A stretch of 64,000 nt of DNA from Siphonodentalium dalli (taxonomy: Eukaryota; Mollusca; Scaphopoda; Gadilida; Siphonodentaliidae): positions 46,573,573-46,637,572 of the forward strand of contig CP136064.1 of NCBI GenBank assembly GCA_032622095.1, in the 5' to 3' direction. Of this stretch, positions 56,400-64,000 are shown piece by piece (position 1 is the first letter of the stretch; every line of letters begins with the position of its first letter). The position numbers and the translations under genes were made by a program. Below the pieces are notes generated by a model, which was not told the origin of the DNA, did not search any database, and was given only the letters and a program-made list of their open reading frames with translations.

Positions 56400-57122
56400 G
56401 AAACAGTCATGTCAACTGCATGTTACCCTATTGTCCGACACAGTGGTGACCGGATGCGGCATGGTTGATCTGTGAATGCCTGGCACGGAAAACTAGCGCC
56501 CGATTAACAGATGGACCCGAAAAAATTATATAAAGCGCTAAAGATCCATTCTAGTCATCAAATACCACACGTACCAAAGTGGGGGTGTGGTGGTGGGATG
56601 GTGACACTAAATAGGCGAAACATAATATTCACGCTACGACTTGTTCTTCAAGAGTGGAAATAACATCAATGGAGTAAATATAAAGCAGTAATGTAGTAAG
56701 TTTCATGTCTTATGTCGGCTGACGAAACAGATGAATATTAGTTAAGAAAATATGTGATGAAGGAAAAAGATACCATCTAGGTTCATCATTTTTCTCAATA
56801 GTAATCTGCCAAACGGTACCACATTAAGCCTTTCAGTGCCAAGTCCGATTTTTGTATCAACCCATATTTCACACCGACCTGATCCACATCGATGTCGATA
56901 CTTGAAGTGGGACGTTCATGTTATACAATCTATTAAAACTCATCGGATAATGGGATACATGGGGCTGAGCTAATTTAAATCAATATAACAGCTTCAAGTC
57001 GAAATACAGTTTCAGTAATTGCTATCTTATATCTCGCTCCGGGGACAACAGCCAGTCTGTACCCTAACAACTCGAAGGGCAAGCTGTTCCACCAGGGACG
57101 GCAATATTTGCACCCAATAAGT
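56400..57122. other. No gene seen
   Basis: Apart from the duplicated 138 bp, nothing is recognised. The small minus-strand frame at 56975-57160 has no domain features. Confidence 0.35.
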
Positions 57123-57702
57123 GTCAAAAATTCTTTGTATATAATGTTCAAAACCGCCAAGCCCGATTATATATGTGAAGAATGATAATCATTTTACACG
57201 TTTTTACATAAAAACTAGCTGAAACGTGTTTTAGAAACGAGAAATCGGCGAAAATTCAGCTTAATATTTAGATTTTTTATTCGAACTTGGCGGTTCGGTG
57301 GTCGGTCATCTAAAAGTCAAAAATTCTTTGTATATAATGTTCAAAACCGCCAAGCCCGATTATATTTGTGAAGAATGATAATCATTTTACACGTTTTTAC
57401 ATAAAAACTAGCTGAAACGTGTTTTAGAAACGAGAAATCGGCGAAAATTCAGCTTAATATTTTGATTTTTTATTCGAGCTTGGCGGTTCGGTGGTCGGTC
57501 ATATAAAAGTCAAAAATTCTTCGCATATAATGTTCAAAACCGCCAAGCTCGACTATGAGAGTGATAAATGATAACCATTCAACATGTTTTGAATAAAAAA
57601 CTGAGTCCAACTGATGTTTAAAAAGAGAAATCGACCAAAAACCGACAAGAAATCTGCGTAAAAAGACGATGTTTTGATTTTGTGACCACGCCCCCTATTA
57701 AC
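57123..57702. repeat. 193-bp tandem repeat, two good copies and one diverged
   Basis: GTCAAAAATTCTTTGTATA starts at 57123 and 57316, and GTCAAAAATTCTTCGCATA at 57509, so the spacing is 193 bp twice. Each unit contains CAAAACCGCCAAGC near its start and an inverse-like GCTTGGCGGTT near its end, so every unit can fold on itself. The third copy decays after about 60 bp. Confidence 0.85.
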
Positions 57703-58005
57703 CAACCAATCGGGGACATTACTGCCACTATTGTCGATTAATTTACGAAAATGGGCCATATAAGTAATTAACTGGTGCTATTCCCGCATAATTCACCCGA
57801 AAACAGCGTTTAAAAGGCTTTTTAAAGATTTGAAAACGCCAAGCTTGTCTTTTAGTCACCTGCCTTAAAAACTGCCAAGCTTGGCGCCAAGCTTGCATTT
57901 TAGCCACTCTCCCCATTGAAGGGTTAGCTTCCGAACAACAATCTAATACTCCTACGGGTGCTGGGTGGTAAAGTGCCTCCCCGAAGTGTCAAATGACCGC
58001 TCTAT

Positions 58006-58320
58006 AGGGGCCTATACTATATAATACAATTTTTGTAATAGCAGGCTTATTTGAGCCACACAGACGGTATCGAGTACTGCAGACCACTGTTATCTAACAG
58101 CGAACGCGATTTCTTGTAAATCACAAAAAGACGGCAAATCGAGTACTATCGACCACCGTTCGTTAAGCGCATATCTAAACATTTGTGATTTTGTTAAGGG
58201 AAATTACTCTAATGATATATGCGAGTGGTATGGCAATGCCTATTTGAGTCAGTTGGTGAGTGATTTAGTTGATAAATAAAGGTACATTATGTGTGACTAG
58301 TTTCCGATACTTGAGTTAGT
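58006..58320 (+). repeat. Left arm of a 315-bp inverted repeat pair
   Basis: Pairs with 61237-61551. Shared words include ACAATTTTTGTAATAGCAGG, GAGTACTATCGACCACCGTT and ATATGCGAGTGGTATGGCAA. The spacer is about 2.9 kb. A short fragment of the arm tip recurs at about 59795-59825. Confidence 0.85.
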
Positions 58321-60119
58321 TTGACCACGATTGCGCACGGTGAAAAGTAATTCCTTCGGTGTCGTGTGGAATACTCACCATTTTCAGATGTTTTATGTTA
58401 CATGTATCTTAACAGTTTGTAGAAAAGGGTCGGCAACACACATATCGGTTGCTCTTCAAATGGCCACATTAACTTTATATAGCAATATTACCAAGGGTGG
58501 AAACAGATTTGTCTAGCTAGCTTTGGGCAGGGACAGCGGCTGAAATATTAGAAGTGGGAACATCTATAGACCTTAATAGTTGAAAAAATTGAGGTACCAT
58601 GATGGGGGTGCGATGGCTGTTCTCGGACTTGATATTTTCGTCCTGTGTCAAGGATGGGTGTTCATTTGGAAATTCCATTGTACACCAACACTCCCTCGTC
58701 CAGGGTATCCGGGGACATCCAATCTCGATTTTAAAACATATATATAGCACCATGTACTTAAACTATACCTAATTATCGGTCCCTTCCATTTATACCAACT
58801 AAGCGGCTGAATTTAGGTGAACATATGACATTTGGTTTATAACCAACACGCACTACTACATTGGTAAGTTAAGGATCATGCAGGGGACCCCGCAGTTTTC
58901 TAAGAATTCACTCATGGAACATTATATGCGGCACTATTGGCCAAATTAAATTGTTTAGACAACAAGGTGAACGCAAACCTCTTGAGCACACAAATGTCAT
59001 GCGGTTCAAATAAGTTACATAATGTCATGGTAAATATTTGGGGTCCACTGATTCTTAACGCAACGTAGCCTGAAATTATCAGTAACTGTTTCAACACGAA
59101 ATGCCACCACCCCCGATTCGCCGCGTATGCGTGTACCTTCGCACAAAGATCGTTTATATATACGTTCTTTAGCCCAAGCCCGACAACTGTAACTCTTTAA
59201 TTCCATTCATAATTAAAATCTAGGCCGCTGACATGGCTATCTCATTTCAACTCCATTGATCTTAAACCATCTCAATGGGTTAACAGTTGAGATTCCGTGA
59301 CCGCATTACAAAGAACATGTACCCAGCTATAATCGCACTCACCATTATCCACACGAAGAATCGTCGTGATCACGGCGTGAAAAATCCATAATGTGGCCTA
59401 TGCAGTTGTAATCTAACAATGAACTTTTACAAAAATGGTATTATAGCCGTACTATAGAACCAGCTTAGCCAGTACTTTATCATTCCGTATTGCGAGTTTT
59501 ACATATTACAAAGCTGTAGCGTTCGAGTACTATGAAAACATGCAAAGTTGAAACTTTCAGGCCCCTTTTTCTCCACCAAATGCAAAGATTGTCTGGTCAA
59601 GTGGATTCCGGTATATAGATGGTTCGCCAAAAAAGATCATATAAGTCAATGTATTTTGCATATAAAGAGTTTTGGGCATATGTTGAGATTCAATCTACAA
59701 TGAAAGAAATACACTGATAGAAATACAGTCGAATACTATAGAACACAAAATATGTATTACAAAATTAGTAAATCACAAATTAACGCTGATATTACAAAAA
59801 TTGTATTCTATAGTACAGGCCCCAGGATGTACATATTACCATTTTAGAGCGGCAACAAATTGCCTAATTTAGCACATTCGTAGGCTGATGAAATAGCGCA
59901 CTTCTGAGAAGGGTTTACCCCATCCACTGGGTGTTAAAAATCTACATACAGGAGTGTTAATACCTTACCACCCGGATAGGCAACCAAACATATTAGATAT
60001 GAAAAACTTATTGGAGTCAATCTTGACACACTTGATGTGAAAATTGACACCCGGGAGTGGCAGTTGGTCGGTCAAAAGCTCTTCAGAACTTGTGTTTGTA
60101 TAATGTTATTACCTCCGAC
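58321..60119. other. 1.8 kb without recognisable genes
   Basis: Lies between the arms of the large inverted repeat. Frames at 58331, 58517 and 58912-59206 have no domain features. Confidence 0.35.
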
Positions 60120-60123
60120 TTAA

Positions 60124-60691
60124 AGGGGTACTGTACGCCATTTTCATTAAATTTCCGGTGACAACAACGATCTAATATCGATAATATATAGAAACATAAG
60201 TAATTTGAGTCGAAGATGTATTCTGTAAACGCTCAGGTTAATAGGCTATCTTAAAATTTTATAATTTAAAAGTTAATAATTTGATATAAATTGAATTTAT
60301 GACTGGAGCCATAAAATGGCGTCAATTAAATAACGAATTTACGTAATCAGATAAAGTAATTGAGGGATACTGGTTTGTTAAATCGATCGCACACACGATC
60401 GCTTAAAATATTATGATGATACGGGGAGAACACTCAAGCCACTCACTGACTAGCGACGATACAATAACTTAAATGATTATATGGGACTAGTATGCATATA
60501 ATATAACTTTTATTTGAGTCATTTGGTTGAAAACTGTACAAAAATTACTCGACAACGACAATTTGTATTTTTGCATTCCGGTAAATTTGTCATCCGTAAC
60601 ACTACTTCGTACTCAACATACTTTCAAATACCTTATTCTCCGACTCGGAGACTATAAAAAACAACAACAACATTTGGCGTACAGTACCCCT
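60124..60691. mobile_element. 568-bp MITE, TTAA-AGGGGTACTGTACGCC
   Basis: TTAA at 60120-60123 and 60692-60695. The right end GGCGTACAGTACCCCT mirrors the left. The 67-codon frame at 60527-60730 runs out of the element and is not a gene. Confidence 0.85.
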
Positions 60692-60867
60692 TTAAATGAC
60701 ATTTATCTGATCTTATATGTGGCAGAGTAGCACTCATGGAGCGCAAAGATATTACCTCCCTGGAGTGGCAACCTAGCACTTCAGAGAGGTACTTTTAGCT
60801 CTTGTTATATAAACACATGAACATAGAATACTTACACACGAAACTTATATTCTTCTGACAAGCTTAA

Positions 60868-61236
60868 AGGGGTACTGTACGCCATTTTCAATAAATTCCC
60901 AGTGATAACAACGATCTAATATCGATAGTATATAGAAAACTAAGTAATTTGAGTCGAAGATGTATTCTGTAAATTTTCAGGTTTATAGGTTATCTTAAAA
61001 TCAAAGTTAATGATTTGATATCAATTTAATTTATGGCTGAAGTCATAAATTAAATTACGAATTTCCGTATACAAGACGTAATCAAAATAATTCACGGATA
61101 GTGGATTGGGCAAAACGTGGCATACACCCTCGTGTAAAAAATTATGTTGATCCTGGGCGTAAACTCAAGCCACTCACTGACTAGTGACTATAAAATGACT
61201 TAATGAGTACATGGGACTAGTATGCATATAATATAA
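60868..61236. mobile_element. Truncated second copy of the AGGGGTACTGTACGCC MITE
   Basis: TTAA at 60864-60867, then a direct-orientation copy of 60124 onwards (GGGGTACTGTACGCCATTTT, ACAACGATCTAATATCGATA). It stops without its right terminus where the inverted-repeat arm begins. Confidence 0.75.
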
Positions 61237-61551
61237 CTAACTCAAGTATCGGAAACTATTCACACATAATGTACCTTTATTTATCAACTAAATCACTCAC
61301 CAACTGACACAAATAGGCATTGCCATATCACTCGCATATATCATTAGAGTAATTTCCCTTAACAAAATCACAAATGTTTATATATGCGTTTATCGAACGG
61401 TGGTCGATAGTACTCGATTTGCCGTCTTTTTGTGATTTACAAGAAATCGCGTTCGCTGTTAGATTACAGTGGTCTATAGTACTCGATACCTTCTGTGTGG
61501 CTCAAATAAGCCTGCTATTACAAAAATTGTATTCTATAGTATAGGCCCCTG
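61237..61551 (-). repeat. Right arm of the 315-bp inverted repeat pair
   Basis: Inverse of 58006-58320, highly similar. Confidence 0.85.
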
Positions 61552-61853
61552 AAGCGTCAGATATACAGTATCAGGATGAGTACCGAAAGTAAACACTTTT
61601 CTTTTCAAACATTAATTCTGCAATCAAGTCTTTCTCGCTTGCTATTACGTGTGAGTGTATTCGTCTCGAGTGACGTTGAAATTATAAATTTCTGACTCCT
61701 TTCAGTGGACAATGACCCATACATATCTAATGAAAGCTTCAATATTTGAGGTCTTTGCAAATAATTATTGATAATACCTCTTGCGCTTTCGTCCGCGAAA
61801 TATAAAAACAACCATCTGGAGTTTAACACTCATATTAATGTTGCATGGCCACA

Positions 61854-62074
61854 AACTGCTTTGATGTGTTCATTTTTTATGTTATCTGATCCAGAACTCT
61901 TGCCATTTTTTAGCATATGGATTGCATTTAAGATATCATTTTCAGAAATGGGTTTATCTAAATCGTCATTTTCTTGATTCAGGATGTTATCTGTTAATAT
62001 GAAATCGTCACTTGATTCAAGATTATTATTTTTCAAGAAAGTATACATATTTTCAATATCTACTTTTGTTTGAA
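61854..62074 (-). pseudogene. Duplicate of the LINE RT start (minus strand)
   Basis: The minus-strand frame repeats MYTFLKNNNLESSDDF and ISENDILNAIHMLKNGKSSG, then breaks off just after EHIKA. It matches the segment 534 bp to the right almost base for base, so the LINE fragment contains an internal direct duplication. The sequence left of 61854 is unrelated to the LINE as far as I can tell. Confidence 0.75.
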
Positions 62075-62582
62075 CTTTTGTTTGAACTCAAACAAAAGTA
62101 GATATTGAAATATGTGGTTAGATGTAGAGAAACCCTTTCGAAACCCTGCTTGATTCTTGTCTATACGGTCTTTGGATTCTGCATATCTACTCATTCTACT
62201 ATTCAGAATTTTAGTAAAAACGTTTCCAAGACAACTCATAATGGTTATGGGTCGATAATTTTCAGGTTTGGTCACCTTTATTCTTGTAGATGGGAACTAC
62301 TATTCCTATGAGCCATTCGTCTGGTATGTTTCCTGTATAAAAAATGAGGTTAAACCATTTCACATATAAAGGGAGCATTATATTTATAGTTGCTTTGATG
62401 TGTTCAATATTTATGTTATCTGATCCAGAACTCTTGCCATTTTTTAGCATATGGATTGCATTTAAGATGTCATTTTCAGAAATGGGTTTATCTAAGTCGT
62501 CATTTTCTTGATTCCGCATGTTATCTGTTAATATGAAATCGTCACTTGATTCAAGATTATTATTTTTCAAGAAAGTATACAT
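62060..62582 (-). pseudogene. LINE reverse transcriptase, N-terminal half (minus strand)
   Basis: Two overlapping minus-strand frames, separated by a frameshift near 62265-62275. The first has ISENDILNAIHMLKNGKSSG and GNIPDEWLIGIVVPIYKNKG, and the second has PENYRPITIMSCLGNVFTKI and KNQAGFRKGFSTSNHIF. Together they give RT motifs 0 to 2a of a non-LTR ORF2 in the right order. The catalytic F/YADD region is absent: the sequence ends at an inverted junction near 62060-62100. Confidence 0.85.
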
Positions 62583-62608
62583 ATTTTCAATATCTACTTT
62601 TGTTTGAA

Positions 62609-63140
62609 GCCAAAAACTCGTCTTTCCCTAAATGGTAACCTCATATAAGCTGTAAATGAATATACATATCTGGGAATACCTTTAACGAAGGCGACCAATT
62701 TTAGTAAAGCTCGAAAACACAAAGCAACTGGTGCCATGTATAGATTGATTTATAAATCACGGGAAATGAATATCCCAATTGCACAAAAGATTGACCTATT
62801 TGGGAAGGTAGTTAAACCGATTATATTGTATGGCTGTGAAATATGGGGCTATCAAAATATTCAGGATTTCGAGAAACTCCAATTGAGATTTTTGAAATAC
62901 GTTTTAAATTTAAAACCGACTACACCAGATGTTATGGTATATGGTGAAACTGGAATGCATCCACATATACTAGACATAGATGTTCGTATGATCGCATACT
63001 GGGTGAGTGTTATCAATTCCGGAAGTGCAAAAATTAATGCTATTCTTTATAGGTTATTACTACAGCTGTATACGACGAACCAGTATATGCACCCATGGCT
63101 GAAACATGTTGAAAATATTTTAGATAACACTTATTTATAA
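62609..63140 (+). pseudogene. LINE ORF2 C-terminal region (plus strand)
   Basis: After a broken start (VNEYTYLGIPLTKATNFSKA) the frame from 62736 reads IAQKIDLFGKVVKPIILYGC, EIWGYQN, and LRFLKYVLNLKPTTPDVMVY, typical of the thumb/post-RT region of non-LTR elements. It is the same family as 29832-30512. It ends at TAA 63138-63140. Its orientation is opposite to the RT half at 62060-62582, so one LINE copy is present as inverted halves. Confidence 0.85.
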
Positions 63141-63500
63141 TATATATGGACTATACAAGGCACTTTGCAAATTAGGTCGAAGAATCTGTTTAAAAAGCAC
63201 TGACTGAGCAATATGTAATTGATTAGCGACAAAATATAAATACTATGAAGAAATGTTCACTCGATCGGCATATTAAGCACAAGTTCAATATTGAAACTTA
63301 TTTAAATCATGTATCCAGAAAAATGCAATATCTATTGTTCGCTTTCGGTGTCGAAACCACCGCCTCCCGATTAAAACAGGTTCATGGGGAAAAACAACAG
63401 ACCCTGGATCCTGATATTACTGTACTGCATGCAATGTAGCGGCAACTGGGGATGAATATCATTATTTATACCACGATCGCCTATCTTACTATATAAATAA
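63141..63500 (+). mobile_element. LINE C-terminal remnant and 3' tail
   Basis: Broken frames continue ORF2-like sequence (WTIQGTLQIRSKNLFKKH near 63149). A separate frame at 63245-63439 is probably part of the same tail. AATAAA lies near 63497. No A run or target duplication was found to mark the end. Confidence 0.4.
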
Positions 63501-63652
63501 AGCCATCTGTTTAAATTTTACATTTAATCAACACCTGTTGATTAAACGTGCTTACTGTTGATTAAACTTCGCAGAGTGGATTAAACTTTCTCAATACAAT
63601 TTGAACGGAAAAGTGTTTATCCATCGCATTGTAAAGATCGTGGCATAAACAA

Positions 63653-63793
63653 AATATACGCATATTGTTTCTGAATAACAAATTTAATCCACTCGTGGGA
63701 TTGGCGATTTACAACACTCGCTGAAGCTCGTGCTTAAATCGCCAATCCCACTCGTGGATTAAATTTGTTATTCAGAAACAATATGCGTATATT
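63653..63793. repeat. Near-perfect palindrome, ~58-bp arms
   Basis: The left arm 63653-63711 and the right arm 63736-63793 are inverse (AATATACGCATATTGTTTCT against AGAAACAATATGCGTATATT). The loop is about 24 bases and itself contains CACTCGCTGAAGCTCGTG. Short ATTAAAC repeats (GATTAAACGTGC, GATTAAACTTCG) precede it. Confidence 0.85.
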
Positions 63794-63879
63794 CTATATA
63801 TGTTTAATTGTGGGAGAACGGAATCACTGAGGCGACGTTTCTTACCTTTATCCCTAAGGGCGCGTACACATGAAGCTGC

Positions 63880-63935
63880 AAGAAAATATCTGCAAGAAAA
63901 TATCAGGTACAATTGTACGCTGATATTTTCTTGCT
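63880..63935. repeat. Small hairpin GAAAATATCAG-CTGATATTTTC
   Basis: TGCAAGAAAATATC occurs twice in tandem, the second followed by a centre GTACAATTGTAC and then the inverse GATATTTTCTTGC. Confidence 0.75.
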
Positions 63936-64000
63936 ACAAAGATTACGCCCGTGAGAAAGCGACGGGTTATATGGCGTTGATTGAGCTCAATGTGACTAGC

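Larger units (their letters stand above)
55672..56870. repeat. ~138-bp direct duplication flanking a TTAA element pair
   Basis: The segment from GAATATTAGTTAAGAAAATA to CAACCCATATTTC occurs at about 55672-55813 and again at about 56733-56870, nearly identical. The second copy includes only half of the 55769-55894 MITE, so it was copied after that MITE inserted. Confidence 0.8.

Overview
The window is eukaryotic and almost certainly from an invertebrate animal genome. It is AT-rich and nearly gene-free. It carries GT-AG exon boundaries, ShKT and EGF-like domains of the animal extracellular type, fragments of endonuclease/reverse-transcriptase (non-LTR) retrotransposons, Helitron-like ends, and many TTAA-flanked MITEs. 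Nothing looks bacterial or viral: there are no operons, CRISPR arrays or rRNA genes, and I recognised no tRNA. I cannot name the species; a marine invertebrate is a guess from repeat style and domain content. Most short open frames in the window are chance frames inside repeats or introns.

The only convincing host gene sequence lies at about 13.6-28.1 kb on the + strand. It is the 3' part of a secreted, cysteine-rich protein gene. A roughly 4.07 kb segment is present three times in tandem (13596-17622, 17623-21693, 21694-26441). Each unit holds a 105-nt EGF-like exon with an RGD tripeptide and a Thr/Ser-rich exon. A single ShKT terminal exon follows at 27979-28109. All visible junctions are phase 1, so the modules are compatible. 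Units 1 and 2 lack a 677-bp segment kept in unit 3, which changes the end of the Thr-rich exon. I found no signal-peptide exon and no donor linking the unit 3 Thr-rich exon to the ShKT exon, so the full transcript is unresolved.

The rest is a dense, nested set of mobile elements. (1) TTAA-flanked MITEs of several families lie at 0.75, 3.0, 10.9, 17.1/21.2/25.9, 28.2, 28.7, 31.6, 38.8, 43.0, 49.7, 55.8, 55.9 and 60.1 kb. (2) A double-hairpin element has ten 69-bp palindromic arms at five loci (8.0, 28.3, 31.7, 32.8/36.5, 53.0 kb). (3) Long foldback elements with CCCGG-rich ends lie at 4.0-6.6 and 33.4-35.9 kb; the second sits inside another element, which sits inside a double-hairpin element, with target duplications marking both insertions. 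(4) Helitron-like elements abut head to tail at 12.25-14.15 kb and occur at 45.9-46.7 kb. (5) Broken non-LTR retrotransposons lie at 29.8-30.8, 36.8-37.2, 54.2-54.5 and 61.85-63.4 kb. (6) Tandem arrays lie at 32.3, 44.3, 45.5, 46.2, 48.1, 55.5 and 57.1 kb. No transposase gene was recognised, so all DNA elements here appear non-autonomous.

Coordinates were read by eye. Exon and TTAA boundaries should be exact to a base or two. Limits of degenerate repeats are approximate.
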